Source: Sphingomonas sp. AP4-R1 (GTDB lineage: Bacteria; Pseudomonadota; Alphaproteobacteria; Sphingomonadales; Sphingomonadaceae). Taken from it: a stretch of 64,000 bases of DNA. Positions 44,729 through 54,157 of this stretch are shown here, piece by piece (the stretch's first letter is position 1; the number at the start of each line of letters is the position of its first letter). The stretch covers positions 2,060,001 through 2,124,000 of the forward strand of contig NZ_CP053346.1 of assembly GCF_013113735.1 (NCBI RefSeq). Reading direction: 5' to 3'. The translations under genes and the position numbers were made by a program. The notes below the pieces were generated by a model, which made no database searches, was not told where the DNA came from, and saw only the letters and a program-made list of their open reading frames with translations.

Positions 44729-47028
44729 GCGAGGTCGCCCCTATCAAGAAAGTCTGCGTGATCGGCGCGGGCGTCATGGGTGCGGGCATTGCGGCGCAGG
44801 TCGCCAATGCCGGCGTGCCGGTGCTGCTCTTGGATATCGTGCGCGATCCCAATGATCGCGATGCGGTCGCCAAGGGCGCGGTCGCCAAGATGCTGAAGAC
44901 CGATCCCGCGCCCTTCATGTCCAATGCGGCGGCCAAGCTGGTCGAGACCGGCAATATCGAGGATCATCTGGGCCGGATCACCGAGTGCGACTGGGTGGTC
45001 GAGGCGATCATCGAGCGGCTGGATCTGAAGCAGGATCTCTATGCCAGGATCGAGGCGGTGCGCCGCCCCGGCACGGCGGTGTCCTCCAACACCTCGACCA
45101 TCCCGCTCGACAAGTTGACCGAAGGCCGCTCGGCCGAGTTCACGCGCGATTTCCTCATCACGCATTTCTTCAATCCGCCGCGCTACATGCGCCTGATCGA
45201 GATCGTGACCGGGCCGAAGAGCGATCCCGCTCTGGTCGGCAAGGTCGAGGCGTTCGTCGATCGCGCGATGGGCAAGACGATCGTGCGCGCCAAGGACACG
45301 CCCGGTTTCATCGCCAATCGCATCGGCACCTTCTGGATCCAGTCGGGCCTGAACGCGGCGTTCGACCTGGGCGTGACCGTGGAAGAGGCCGACGCGATCG
45401 CGGGCAAGCCGATGGGCGTGCCCAAGACGGGCATCTTCGGCCTCGTCGATCTGGTCGGCATCGATCTGATGCCGAACCTGCAGAAGAGCCTGACCTCCAC
45501 GCTCGCCAAGGACGATCCCTATCAGGCGATCGCCAAGACCAGCCCGCTGATCGAGACAATGATCGCGGACGGCTATACCGGGCGCAAGGGCAAGGGCGGC
45601 TTCTATCGCCTGAACCGCGACGGCGGCGGCAAGCGCAAGGAAACGATCGACCTCGCCACCGGCGCCTATCGCGAGACGGCCAAGGCCTCCGCTCCCCGCG
45701 CCGATCTCGGCACGCTCGTCGCCACCAACGCTTATGCCTGGGCGGTGCTGGGGCCGACGCTGGCCTATGCCGCCAGCCTCGTGCCCGAGGCGGCCGACGA
45801 CATCGTCGCGATCGATGATGCGATGAAGCTCGGCTACAATTGGAAATGGGGTCCGTTCGAGCTGATCGACAAGATCGGCGCGGCGAAGCTGGCCGCGTTG
45901 CTGACCGAGAAGGGCATTGCGGTGCCGCCGCTGCTGGCGACGGCGGGCGAGCGCGGTTTCTACCGGATCGAGGGCACGCGGAAGCAGTATCTCGGCCTCG
46001 ACGGTGCCTATCATGACGTGGTCGTGCCCGAGGGCGTGATCCGCTTCGAGGATCTGAAGCGCGGGCGCGAGCCCGTGCTGAAAAGCGCCTCCGCCGCCCT
46101 CTGGGATATTGGCGACGGCGTCGCCGCGCTGGAATTCACCGGCAAGATGAACGCGCTCGACGGCGAGGTGATGAAGCTGATCGGCAAGGCGATCCCGCTC
46201 ATCCAGAAAAGCTACAAGGCGCTGGTCATCTATAATGACGGTTCGCATTTCTCGGCCGGCGCCAATCTCGGCCTCGCGCTCTTCGCGCTGAACATCGCCG
46301 CGTGGAGCGAGGTGGAGAAGCTCGTCGCGGGCGGGCAGCAGGCCTACAAGGCGCTCAAATATGCGCCCTTCCCGGTGGTCGCGGCGCCGTTCGGCATGGC
46401 GCTGGGCGGCGGCTGCGAAATCCTGCTCCACGCCGATGCGATTCAGGCGCATGCCGAGACCTATACCGGCCTCGTCGAATGCGGCGTCGGGCTCATCCCC
46501 GGCTGGGGCGGCTGCGGCGAGATGATCGATCGCTGGGCGCACAATCCGGCGATGCCGAAGGGCCCGATGCCGGCGGCCGCCAAGGTGTTCGAGATCGTTT
46601 CGACCGCCACCGTCTCGCGTTCGGCCGCGCAGGCGAAGGAATATGGTTTCCTGCGCCCCGGCGACGGCATCACGATGAACCGCGATCGCCTGCTGGCCGA
46701 TGCGAAGGCGAAGGCGCTCTCGCTGGTCGACGGCTATCAGCCGCCCAAGCCGCCCGAATTCCGCCTGCCGGGCGAAAGCGGCCGCACCGGCATGGGCATG
46801 GCGGCGGCGAGCTTCCACAAGCGCGGCCTCGCCACCGATTATGATCTCGTCGTCTCGGATGCGCTGGCCGGCGTGCTGACCGGCGGGCCCGCCGATCTGG
46901 TCGACGTGGTGAGCGAGCAGGACCTGCTGAAGCTGGAGCGCCAGGCCTTCATGCTCCGCGTCCGCGACCCGCGCACGATCGCGCGGATCGAGACGATGCT
47001 GGAAACGGGCAAGCCGCTGCGGAACTGA
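44725..47028 (+). CDS. 3-hydroxyacyl-CoA dehydrogenase / enoyl-CoA hydratase fusion
   Basis: 767 residues. The N-terminal NAD domain (VCVIGAGVMGAGIAAQVANA, with SNTSTIPL and THFFNPPRYM) comes first, then the HAD C-terminal domain (~190-420), and the crotonase domain comes last (~450-700; SHFSAGANLGLAL, FGMALGGGCEILLHAD, VGLIPGWGG). This is the dehydrogenase-first order of FadN/FadJ-like proteins rather than the hydratase-first order of FadB. It carries out the second and third steps of beta-oxidation. The start overlaps the thiolase stop by four bases. Confidence 0.93.
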   Translation: MSEVAPIKKVCVIGAGVMGAGIAAQVANAGVPVLLLDIVRDPNDRDAVAKGAVAKMLKTDPAPFMSNAAAKLVETGNIEDHLGRITECDWVVEAIIERLDLKQDLYARIEAVRRPGTAVSSNTSTIPLDKLTEGRSAEFTRDFLITHFFNPPRYMRLIEIVTGPKSDPALVGKVEAFVDRAMGKTIVRAKDTPGFIANRIGTFWIQSGLNAAFDLGVTVEEADAIAGKPMGVPKTGIFGLVDLVGIDLMPNLQKSLTSTLAKDDPYQAIAKTSPLIETMIADGYTGRKGKGGFYRLNRDGGGKRKETIDLATGAYRETAKASAPRADLGTLVATNAYAWAVLGPTLAYAASLVPEAADDIVAIDDAMKLGYNWKWGPFELIDKIGAAKLAALLTEKGIAVPPLLATAGERGFYRIEGTRKQYLGLDGAYHDVVVPEGVIRFEDLKRGREPVLKSASAALWDIGDGVAALEFTGKMNALDGEVMKLIGKAIPLIQKSYKALVIYNDGSHFSAGANLGLALFALNIAAWSEVEKLVAGGQQAYKALKYAPFPVVAAPFGMALGGGCEILLHADAIQAHAETYTGLVECGVGLIPGWGGCGEMIDRWAHNPAMPKGPMPAAAKVFEIVSTATVSRSAAQAKEYGFLRPGDGITMNRDRLLADAKAKALSLVDGYQPPKPPEFRLPGESGRTGMGMAAASFHKRGLATDYDLVVSDALAGVLTGGPADLVDVVSEQDLLKLERQAFMLRVRDPRTIARIETMLETGKPLRN

Positions 47029-47035
47029 TGCACAC

Positions 47036-47119
47036 CGTCATCCCGGCCTTGAGCCGGGATCCCGCGTCTTCTGTTTGACCCGGAAGAAAGCGGGACCCCG
47101 GATCAAGTCCGGGGTGACG
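47036..47119. repeat. intergenic hairpin repeat, family C relative
   Basis: GTCATCCCGG-CCTTGAG-CCGGGAT on the left and CCCCGGATC-AAG-TCCGGGGTGAC on the right form two hairpins, with complementary outer GTCA/TGAC. Lies between the fusion enzyme and the acyl-CoA dehydrogenase genes of one apparent operon. Confidence 0.75.
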
Positions 47120-47141
47120 AAGAAAAAAGTGGAGAAGAGAG

Positions 47142-48935
47142 ATGCAAGTATATCAGGCCCCGCTCCGCGACATGCGCTTCGCGCTGCGCGAACTGCATGG
47201 CGATGACGGCTTCGGCGATGTCGCCGCGCTGACCGAATTCGATGACGAGACGGTGGATGCCGTGCTGGAGGAGGCCGCGCGCCTCAACAGCGAGATCCTC
47301 CTGCCGCTCAACCGCAGCGGTGACGAGGAAGGCTGCCGGATCGAGAATGGCGTCGTCCGCACGCCCGAAGGCTTCAAGGCGGCCTACGATCAGTTCCGCG
47401 AAGGTGGCTGGTGCGCGCTCGCGTCCGATCCGCAATGGGGCGGGCAGGGCCTGCCGGAGCAGGTCAACAAACTGATCGAGGAGATGATCTGCGCGGCGAA
47501 CGTCTCGTTCAGCCTCTATCCCGGCCTCACCCACGGCGCCACGACGGCGCTGGAAGGCCATGGCTCGGAAGACCTGAAGCAGGCCTATATGCCCAAGCTC
47601 GTCTCGGGCGAATGGTCGGGCACGATGTGCCTGACGGAGGCGCATTGCGGCACCGATCTCGGCCTGCTCCGCACCAAGGCGGTGCCGGAACCGGACGGCA
47701 GTTACCGGATCAGCGGCTCGAAGATCTTCATCTCGGCCGGCGAGCATGATCTGACCGACAACATCATCCACCTCGTCCTCGCGCGCCTGCCCGATGCGCC
47801 GAAGGGGGTGAAGGGGATCAGCCTGTTCCTCGTGCCCAAATATGTGCCCAATGCGGATGGCTCGCTCGGCAATCTGAACGGCGTCACCTGCGCGAATATC
47901 GAGCACAAGATGGGCATGAAGGCCTCGGCCACCTGCCAGCTCAATTTCGACGGTTCGGTCGGCTGGCTCGTCGGCACGCCCCACAAGGGCATGGAGGCCA
48001 TGTTCACGATGATGAACACCGAGCGCGTTTCGGTCGGCATCCAGGGGCTCGGCGTGGGCGAGGCGGCCTATCAGTCGGCCGTCTATTACGCGAAGGATCG
48101 CGTGCAGGGCCGCTCGCTCTCGGGCGTGAAGGCGCCGGACAAGCCCGCCGATCCGATCATCGTCCACCCGGACGTGCGCCGCATGCTGATGACGATGCGC
48201 GCCTATCTGGAGGGCTGCCGCGCCGTGGGCGTGTGGGTCAGCCGCGCGCTGGATGCGGAGAAGCACAGCACGGATCCGGAGGCGAAGAAGCGCGCGGGCG
48301 ATTTCGTCGCGTTGATGACGCCGGTGGTGAAGGCACTGTTCACGGACCTCGGCTATGACGCCGCCAATCTCGCGGTGCAGGTCTATGGCGGCCACGGCTA
48401 CATTCGCGAGAGCGGCGTCGAGCAATATGTCCGCGATGCGCGGATCGCGATGATCTACGAGGGCACGAACGGCATCCAGGCGCTGGATCTGGTCGGCCGC
48501 AAGCTGCCGGCCGGGATGGGGCGCAATCTGCGCGCCTTCTTCCACCCCGTCTCGCAGTTCATCGAGGATCATGGCGCAGAGACGGGCGCGCTCGCGCCGA
48601 TGATCCCGGCGCTGGCGCAGGCCTTCGGCGCGCTTCAGCTGGCGACCGGCCATATCGCGCAGAAGGGGCTGGCCGATCCGGAGGAAGCGGGCGCCGCCGC
48701 GACCGACTATCTCCGCCTGCTCGGCCTCGTCGCCATGGCCTATTGCTTCGCCAAGGCGGTGAGGGTGGCGGAGGCGCGGCTGGCCGAGGGCACCGGCGAG
48801 GCGGCCTTCTACAAGGCGAAGATCGCGACGGCGGCCTTCTTCTTCGATCGCATCCTGCCCGACGCCAGCGCGCGCTTCCTCGCGATCAAGGCCGGCAAGA
48901 AGAGCATGATGGCGCTCGACGAAGCGGCGTTCTGA
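47142..48935 (+). CDS. acyl-CoA dehydrogenase
   Basis: 597 residues, the long class of ACAD (as in FadE-like proteins with a C-terminal extension), in the order N-terminal helical domain (~30-155), beta domain (~160-265; CLTEAHCGTDLGLLRTKAV, KIFISAGEHDL), C-terminal helical domain (~275-440; QVYGGHGYIRESGVEQ, IAMIYEGTNGIQALDLVGRK) and an extra C-terminal domain (~465-590). FAD-dependent first oxidation step of beta-oxidation, giving trans-2-enoyl-CoA. The ATG at 47142 follows GGAGAAGAGA. It is third in the beta-oxidation run, after a repeat. Confidence 0.93.
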   Translation: MQVYQAPLRDMRFALRELHGDDGFGDVAALTEFDDETVDAVLEEAARLNSEILLPLNRSGDEEGCRIENGVVRTPEGFKAAYDQFREGGWCALASDPQWGGQGLPEQVNKLIEEMICAANVSFSLYPGLTHGATTALEGHGSEDLKQAYMPKLVSGEWSGTMCLTEAHCGTDLGLLRTKAVPEPDGSYRISGSKIFISAGEHDLTDNIIHLVLARLPDAPKGVKGISLFLVPKYVPNADGSLGNLNGVTCANIEHKMGMKASATCQLNFDGSVGWLVGTPHKGMEAMFTMMNTERVSVGIQGLGVGEAAYQSAVYYAKDRVQGRSLSGVKAPDKPADPIIVHPDVRRMLMTMRAYLEGCRAVGVWVSRALDAEKHSTDPEAKKRAGDFVALMTPVVKALFTDLGYDAANLAVQVYGGHGYIRESGVEQYVRDARIAMIYEGTNGIQALDLVGRKLPAGMGRNLRAFFHPVSQFIEDHGAETGALAPMIPALAQAFGALQLATGHIAQKGLADPEEAGAAATDYLRLLGLVAMAYCFAKAVRVAEARLAEGTGEAAFYKAKIATAAFFFDRILPDASARFLAIKAGKKSMMALDEAAF

Positions 48936-48944
48936 TCTCCCATT

Positions 48945-49074
48945 CCTCCCTGCGCGAAGCGCGGGGAGGGGGACCGCCGGCGCAGCCGGTGGTGGAGGGG
49001 CATGACCCCCAACGTCGCGCATTGCCCCTCCACCATGCTCCGCATGGTCCCCCTCCCCATCGTTGATGGGGAGG
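48945..49074. repeat. GC-rich intergenic hairpin repeat, family A, copy 4
   Basis: CCTCCC-TGCGCGAAGCGC-GGGAGG, GCCGGCGCAGCCGG and CCTCCCCATC/GATGGGGAGG hairpins. The stretch from CCCCTCCACCATGCT to CCCCCTCCCCAT closely matches copy 1 at 4589-4714. After the acyl-CoA dehydrogenase gene. Confidence 0.8.
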
Positions 49075-49177
49075 AACGGAGGGTCATTCACGCCCTCGAT
49101 CACCGCCATCGCCCTATCCCATTTGCGCCGCGCGGCCGGGCTCCCTAGATGCGCCTCGCAACTGGAGTTCCCCCGCA

Positions 49178-50524
49178 ATGGCTGATTATGACTTCGACCT
49201 GTTCGTCATCGGGGCGGGATCGGGGGGCGTGCGGGCATCGCGCGTGGCGGCGGCGCATGGCGCGCGGGTCGCGGTGGCGGAGGAATATCGGGTCGGCGGC
49301 ACCTGCGTGATCCGCGGCTGCGTGCCCAAGAAATTGCTCGTCTACGGTGCCCACTTCGCCGAGGATCTGGCGGACGCCCGCCGCTTCGGCTGGAAGGTGC
49401 CGACCTGCGATTTCGACTGGACGACGCTGCGCGACAATGTGCTGGCCGAGGTGAAGCGCATCGAGGGCGCCTATGGCACCACGCTGGCGAGCAACAATGT
49501 CGAGACGATCCTCGGCCGCGCGATCGTCACCGGGCCGAACAGCGTGCGCGTGGGCGAGACGGATTATACCGCCGCCAAGATCCTGATCGCCACCGGCGCC
49601 ACGCCGGACGTGCCCGCCATTCCCGGCGCGGAACTGGGCATCACCTCGAACGAGGTGTTCGATCTGCCGAGCCTGCCCAAGCGCATCCTGATCGCGGGCG
49701 CGGGCTATATCGCCAACGAATTCGCCGGCATCTTCCAGCAATTCGGCGCCCATGTGACGCTGGTGAACCGCACCGACGTGATCCTGCGCCAGTATGAGCG
49801 CCAGATCGTCGAGCGCCTGCTGGCGATCAGCATGGCCAAGGGCATCGAATTCAAGTTCAACACCACCATGGAGAAGATCGAGCGGCTGGAAAGCGGCGCG
49901 CTGAAGGTGGTCTTCGCGGGCGGCGCCGAGCCGGTCGAGACGGACATGGTGCTGTTCGCCACCGGCCGCCGCCCCAACACGAAGGGGCTGGGGCTGGAGG
50001 CGGCGGGCATCCAGCTCGACGATCATGGCGCGATCCCGGTGGATGCCGACAGCAAGACCGTGGCCGACAGCGTCTATGCCGTGGGCGACGTCACCAATCG
50101 CGTGCAGCTCACCCCCGTCGCGATCCGCGAGGGCCATGCGTTTGCGGACAGCGTGTTCGGCAACAAGCCGTGGCGCGTCGATTATGGCTGCATCCCCAGC
50201 GCCGTCTTCAGCCATCCTCCGCTGGCGGGCGTGGGCCTCACCGAGGAGCAGGCGCGCCTGTCGCTCGGCAGCTGCAAGACCTACACCGCCGATTTCCGCG
50301 CGATGAAGAATGTGCTGGCCGGCCGCAACGAGCGCGCGCTCTACAAGATGGTCGTCCATCCGGAGACGGACGTGGTGCTGGGCATCCACATGATCGGCCC
50401 GGATTCGCCCGAAATCCTGCAGGCCGCCGCCGTGGCGGTGAAGGCGAAGCTCACCAAGCAGCAGTTCGACGAAACCGTCGCGCTTCATCCCAGCATGGCA
50501 GAAGAACTGGTTCTCATGCGTTAG
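49178..50524 (+). CDS. gor: glutathione-disulfide reductase
   Basis: 448 residues. FAD motif [20 protein letters not shown]; redox-active disulfide in [23 protein letters not shown] motif [35 protein letters not shown]-terminal [13 protein letters not shown] with the catalytic His-Glu pair. Keeps glutathione reduced in the cytoplasm. The [10 protein letters not shown] form identifies glutathione reductase rather than lipoamide dehydrogenase. Start ATG 49178. A single gene in its context; the transaldolase gene follows after ~70 bases. The glycine of the usual GGGYIA motif is alanine here (GAGYIA), a common variant. Confidence 0.93.
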   Translation: MADYDFDLFVIGAGSGGVRASRVAAAHGARVAVAEEYRVGGTCVIRGCVPKKLLVYGAHFAEDLADARRFGWKVPTCDFDWTTLRDNVLAEVKRIEGAYGTTLASNNVETILGRAIVTGPNSVRVGETDYTAAKILIATGATPDVPAIPGAELGITSNEVFDLPSLPKRILIAGAGYIANEFAGIFQQFGAHVTLVNRTDVILRQYERQIVERLLAISMAKGIEFKFNTTMEKIERLESGALKVVFAGGAEPVETDMVLFATGRRPNTKGLGLEAAGIQLDDHGAIPVDADSKTVADSVYAVGDVTNRVQLTPVAIREGHAFADSVFGNKPWRVDYGCIPSAVFSHPPLAGVGLTEEQARLSLGSCKTYTADFRAMKNVLAGRNERALYKMVVHPETDVVLGIHMIGPDSPEILQAAAVAVKAKLTKQQFDETVALHPSMAEELVLMR

Positions 50525-50595
50525 AGGGCGCGAACGGGCGGTTTCCTCCGCCTGCCAAGCGTCTATATGGCCCCGAAACGATCAGGAGCGTTCCC

Positions 50596-51249
50596 ATGAA
50601 ATTCTTTGCCGACACCGCCGAAGTCGCGGACATCAAGGAGCTGCAGGACGCCGGCCTGCTCGACGGGGTCACCACCAATCCCTCGCTGATCAGCAAGTCG
50701 GGCCGCGACTTCAAGGAAGTCGTGAAGGAAATCTGCGGCATCACCTCGGGCCCGGTTTCGGCCGAGGTCGTCTCGATGGAGCATGAGCAGATGATGAAGG
50801 AGGCCGAGGTCCTCCGGAAGATCGCCGACAATGTCTGCATCAAGGTGCCGCTCACGATCGACGGCCTGAAGACCTGCCGCAAGCTGCGCGCGGACGGCAC
50901 GATGGTGAACGTCACGCTCTGCTTCTCGGCCAATCAGGCCCTGCTGGCGGCCAAGGCCGGCGCGAGCTTCATCTCGCCCTTCGTCGGCCGTCTCGACGAT
51001 ATCGGCCATTCGGGCATGGAGCTGATCGCCGATATCCGCCTGATCTACGACAATTATGATTTCGCGACCGAGATCCTCGTCGCCAGCGTGCGCTCGCCCA
51101 TGCACGTGCTGGACGCCGCCAAGATCGGCGCGGACGTGATGACCTCGCCACCGTCCGTCATCAAGCAGCTCGCCAAGCACACGCTGACCGACAAGGGCCT
51201 CGAGAGCTTCGCGGCCGACTGGGCCAAGACGGGCCAGTCGATCCTGTAA
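50596..51249 (+). CDS. tal: small transaldolase / fructose-6-phosphate aldolase-like (TalC)
   Basis: 217 residues, the short (subfamily 3) transaldolase. [16 protein letters not shown] and [16 protein letters not shown] at the N-terminus, [14 protein letters not shown] with the Schiff-base lysine, [32 protein letters not shown] and ASVRSPMHV. Members are transaldolases of the pentose phosphate pathway, or fructose-6-phosphate aldolases; one active-site position separates these and was not resolved here (transaldolases usually have Glu, FSA Gln, near the third strand). Ribosome site AGGAGCG upstream of ATG 50596. Confidence 0.92.
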   Translation: MKFFADTAEVADIKELQDAGLLDGVTTNPSLISKSGRDFKEVVKEICGITSGPVSAEVVSMEHEQMMKEAEVLRKIADNVCIKVPLTIDGLKTCRKLRADGTMVNVTLCFSANQALLAAKAGASFISPFVGRLDDIGHSGMELIADIRLIYDNYDFATEILVASVRSPMHVLDAAKIGADVMTSPPSVIKQLAKHTLTDKGLESFAADWAKTGQSIL

Positions 51250-51256
51250 TCTGACG

Positions 51257-51356
51257 CTCCCCTCCCTGGAAGGGAGGGGCTGGGGGTGGGTGGAACCTCG
51301 CGCAGCGGCTCGCAAGCAGCGACCCACCCCCGACCCCTCCCTTACAGGGAGGGGAG
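51257..51356. repeat. GC-rich intergenic hairpin repeat, family A, copy 5
   Basis: CTCCCCTCCCTGGAAGGGAG and CCCTCCCTTACAGGGAGGGG hairpins at the ends; GGGGGTGGGT inside is complementary to ACCCACCCCC, so the entire element can fold into one large stem. It lies between the convergent transaldolase and dcd genes. Confidence 0.8.
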
Positions 51357-51361
51357 AAGGT

Positions 51362-51916
51362 TCACAGACGCGGCAGCGTCACGCCCTGCTGGCCCATATA
51401 TTTGCCGGCCCGGTCCGCATAGGTCACCTCGCACGGCTCGTTCCCCTTCAGGAACAGGAACTGGCAGGCGCCCTCATTGGCGTAGATCTTGGCAGGCAGC
51501 GGCGTGGTGTTGGAAAATTCCAGTGTCACGTGGCCTTCCCATCCCGGCTCCAGCGGGGTCACGTTCACGATGATGCCGCAGCGCGCATAGGTGGATTTGC
51601 CGAGGCAGATCACCAGCACGTCCTTGGGCACGCGGAAATATTCCACCGTGCGGGCGAGCGCGAAGCTGTTGGGCGGGATGATGCACACGTCCGTCTTGCG
51701 ATCGACGAAGCTGTTCTGCGCGAAATCCTTGGGGTCGACCACGGCGCTGTCGACATTCGTGAAGATCTTGAACTCGTCCGCCACGCGCGCGTCATAGCCG
51801 TAGCTGGAAAGCCCGTAGGAAATGCAGCCGTCGCGGCGCTGGGCCTCCACGAACGGTTCGATCATGCCCTGCGTCTGGGCCTGTTCGCGGATCCAGCGAT
51901 CGGATTGAATGGACAT
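51362..51916 (-). CDS. dcd: dCTP deaminase
   Basis: 184 residues, full length. Converts dCTP to dUTP for thymidylate synthesis. [17 protein letters not shown] at the N-terminus, [31 protein letters not shown] (read in parts [19 protein letters not shown] and [16 protein letters not shown]) and the [12 protein letters not shown] segment with the catalytic glutamate. Start ATG 51916, directly within the 3' part of the upstream membrane protein gene. That gene's frame runs on for 125 bases into dcd, an unusual overlap. Confidence 0.94.
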   Translation of the reverse strand: MSIQSDRWIREQAQTQGMIEPFVEAQRRDGCISYGLSSYGYDARVADEFKIFTNVDSAVVDPKDFAQNSFVDRKTDVCIIPPNSFALARTVEYFRVPKDVLVICLGKSTYARCGIIVNVTPLEPGWEGHVTLEFSNTTPLPAKIYANEGACQFLFLKGNEPCEVTYADRAGKYMGQQGVTLPRL

Positions 51917-53021
51917 CGGCGCTCGCGCTTGGGGAGGAATGTGCGCCCGTTTCGCCGGAAAGCCGGCGAAGGGCAAGGGGAGCGGCCGAGCAGGCGAGGT
52001 CGCGCAATGCGGCGGGCGCCAGCGCGAGCCCGATCGGCAGCAGAGGCGCGAGCAGGAAGCCCCAATAGCCATTGTCCGGCCGCCCCACGAACAGGAACGC
52101 GCTCAGCCACACCGAGAGCATCAGCGTGACGCGCAGCGCATAGCCGCTCCGCCACCCGGCCCAGCCGAGCATCGCCAGCGGCAGAGCGACGGCGGCGCCG
52201 CGCGGGGGCAGGAAGACGAGCAGGGCGGATTGCCGCGCCAGCGTCAAATCGAACCGCCACCCGCCCAGCACCAGCCAGCCCGGGGAAACGCCGTCGTCCG
52301 GCTGCACGACCGACGCCACCAAAGCGGCATGCCATGCCAGCGCCCCGATCGCACAGACGGCCGCCGCCACCCAGGCCACCGCCTCGGTCCGGCGTCGATC
52401 GTGCCACGCCATGAGCGCCATGATCGGCAGAACGGGAAAGGCCAGTTCGCGGATCAGCGCCGCGATCAGCCCGAGCACCACCGCCGGCCACCAGAGCCGC
52501 TCGCTCCGCACGGCCAGCGCCAGCGCGATCAGCAGCCCGGCCCATGCCTCATGCCACACCCACATGCCCGGCTGGAGCAGCAGCCCGCTCGCAGTCGCCG
52601 CCAGCAGGATCGCCACCTCGCGGACAGGGCTTCGCAAACCAGCGCCCAGCCGCATCACCCCCGCCACGGAGGCGGCCACGCCCAGCAGGCAGAGAGCGAG
52701 GTCCGCGCCCTTCGGGCCCAGCGTCGCGCCGATCTCGGCCAGCAAAGGCTGTCGCATCGCGCTGAACGGGTGCAGCGGATAGCCGCCGCCGCGCTGTTCT
52801 TCGGCTGCCGCCTGATGATAAGGCTGGCCGTGCGCCACGCGCTCCGCCACCAGCCGATAGAGCGCCGCATCGCCGCCACCGGGTTGCCCCGTGGGATCGC
52901 GCAGAGGCGGATGCGCCAGCCCCCAGACGATCGACAGTGCCAGCGCCGCCAGCAGCAGCCGCGCCGGCCACACGGGCCAGCCCGCAAAGCGCGTGGGCGA
53001 AGGAGAAAGCCGGCGGGGCAT
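51792..53021 (-). CDS. polytopic membrane protein of unknown function
   Basis: 409 residues, about nine to ten hydrophobic segments, for example [58 protein letters not shown] and [22 protein letters not shown] region near residues 45-85 ([19 protein letters not shown] and [21 protein letters not shown]) with conserved-looking acidic and aromatic residues recalls glycosyltransferase-C-type or mannosyltransferase-like integral proteins, but I cannot assign a family. The last ~42 residues overlap dcd in another frame. ATG 53021 is the first start that gives the N-terminal membrane segment. Confidence 0.65.
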   Translation of the reverse strand: MPRRLSPSPTRFAGWPVWPARLLLAALALSIVWGLAHPPLRDPTGQPGGGDAALYRLVAERVAHGQPYHQAAAEEQRGGGYPLHPFSAMRQPLLAEIGATLGPKGADLALCLLGVAASVAGVMRLGAGLRSPVREVAILLAATASGLLLQPGMWVWHEAWAGLLIALALAVRSERLWWPAVVLGLIAALIRELAFPVLPIMALMAWHDRRRTEAVAWVAAAVCAIGALAWHAALVASVVQPDDGVSPGWLVLGGWRFDLTLARQSALLVFLPPRGAAVALPLAMLGWAGWRSGYALRVTLMLSVWLSAFLFVGRPDNGYWGFLLAPLLPIGLALAPAALRDLACSAAPLALRRLSGETGAHSSPSASADVHSIRSLDPRTGPDAGHDRTVRGGPAPRRLHFLRAFQLRL

Positions 53022-53047
53022 CGCCCGCCGCCATGCCCCGGCTCCCG

Positions 53048-53524
53048 TTAAGGGCGCGTTTCGATCCCCAGATCGGCCGGACCGAACGCGTGGGGCAGCA
53101 ATTCGGACAGGCGATGCACGCGCAGTTCGCGTCCGTCTCCGCTCGCGCAATAGACGGCGATGTCGCGCCCGCCCATCTGCGCCGCCTCGTTCAAGATCTG
53201 GCGGCAGCGGCCGCACGGATAGATGGGCTCGTCGCCCGCCATTCCGCCGCCCGGCTTCATCATCCCGCCGACGATGCCCACCGCCACCACGTCGCGCAGC
53301 CGCCCGGCCACGTTCGCCGCCGCGATCGCCACCGTCTCCGCACACAGCGACAGGCCGTAGCTCGCATTCTCGAAATTGGTGCCGGGCACGATCGATCCGT
53401 CGGTGAGCAGCAAGGCCGCGCCGACCGCGAATTTCGAGTAGGGCGCATGCGCGTTGCGCGCGGCCTCCTGCGCCGCCTCGATCAGCACGCCGGCGGCGGC
53501 ATGTTCCATCGTCACTTCGGCCAT
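53048..53524 (-). CDS. cdd: cytidine deaminase
   Basis: 158 residues, homotetrameric type. Zinc site C-A-E in LSLCAETVAIAAA (cysteine ligand, glutamate proton shuttle) and P-C-G-R-C in YPCGRCRQILNEAA (two cysteine ligands). APYSKFAVGAALLL and GTNFENASYGLS are family segments. Deaminates cytidine and deoxycytidine in pyrimidine salvage. Together with dcd downstream, both are nucleotide-metabolism genes on the same strand with a membrane protein gene between them. Start ATG 53524. Confidence 0.94.
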   Translation of the reverse strand: MAEVTMEHAAAGVLIEAAQEAARNAHAPYSKFAVGAALLLTDGSIVPGTNFENASYGLSLCAETVAIAAANVAGRLRDVVAVGIVGGMMKPGGGMAGDEPIYPCGRCRQILNEAAQMGGRDIAVYCASGDGRELRVHRLSELLPHAFGPADLGIETRP

Positions 53525-53531
53525 CTTGTCC

Positions 53532-54014
53532 TCATTGCCGGATATGCAGCACGCAGATCAGCGTGAAGAGCCTGCGCGCCGTATCGAAATCGACGCGGAT
53601 CTTGCCCTCCAGCCGCTCGATCAGTAGATCGGCCGCCTCGTTGTGGATGCCGCGCCGCGCCATGTCGACCGTTTCGATCTGCTGCGGCGTCGCCTTGGCC
53701 ACGGCCTGATAATAGCTGTCGCAGATCGCGAAATAATCCTTGATCGGTCGCCGGAAGCGGCCGAGCCCGAGGATGATCGTCTCCAGCAATTGCCCGTCTG
53801 CGGCCGAAATCGCCAGCGCGAGGCGCCCTTCCTCCACCGACAGGGTCAGCTTGTAGGGCCCCGCATAGCCGTGCGGATATTCGCGCTGCGGCTCGAACAC
53901 ATTCTCCTCGAGCAGATCGAAGATCGCGATGCGGCGCTCCTGCTCGATATCGGCATTGCGCCACAGGATCGTCTGCTCGTCGAGCAGGATGTCGATGAGG
54001 CGCGGATCGGCCAT
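53532..54014 (-). CDS. UPF0262 family protein
   Basis: 160 residues, RLIDILLDEQTILWRNADIEQERRIAIFDLLEENVFEP (in parts IEQERRIAIFDLLEENVF and FEPQREYPHGYAGPY) and PIKDYFAICDSYYQA are characteristic of UPF0262, a family restricted largely to alphaproteobacteria and of unknown role. Full length for the family. Its 3' end lies 7 bases from the cdd start, so the two are probably one transcript; divergent from dnaB with 143 bases between them. No known motif for catalysis is visible. Confidence 0.9.
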   Translation of the reverse strand: MADPRLIDILLDEQTILWRNADIEQERRIAIFDLLEENVFEPQREYPHGYAGPYKLTLSVEEGRLALAISAADGQLLETIILGLGRFRRPIKDYFAICDSYYQAVAKATPQQIETVDMARRGIHNEAADLLIERLEGKIRVDFDTARRLFTLICVLHIRQ

Positions 54015-54157
54015 GCCGTCGCTTAATGGAGTCCCGCGATCTTGGGAATGGCCGCCTTGGGCCGAAACGGGGTGGCGGCGAAGTTACCCACAGAAGCATG
54101 AACCGATCTTTTTGAGCCCGGCCTTGAGGCGGAGGCCCCGCGCGCGCAAATGGTCGG

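Noticed and set aside
44332..46818. 828-codon open frame on minus
   Set aside because: Antisense to thiolase and hydroxyacyl-CoA dehydrogenase genes; no motif.
47103..49178. 691-codon open frame on minus
   Set aside because: Antisense to the acyl-CoA dehydrogenase gene and read through the repeat at 48945-49074.
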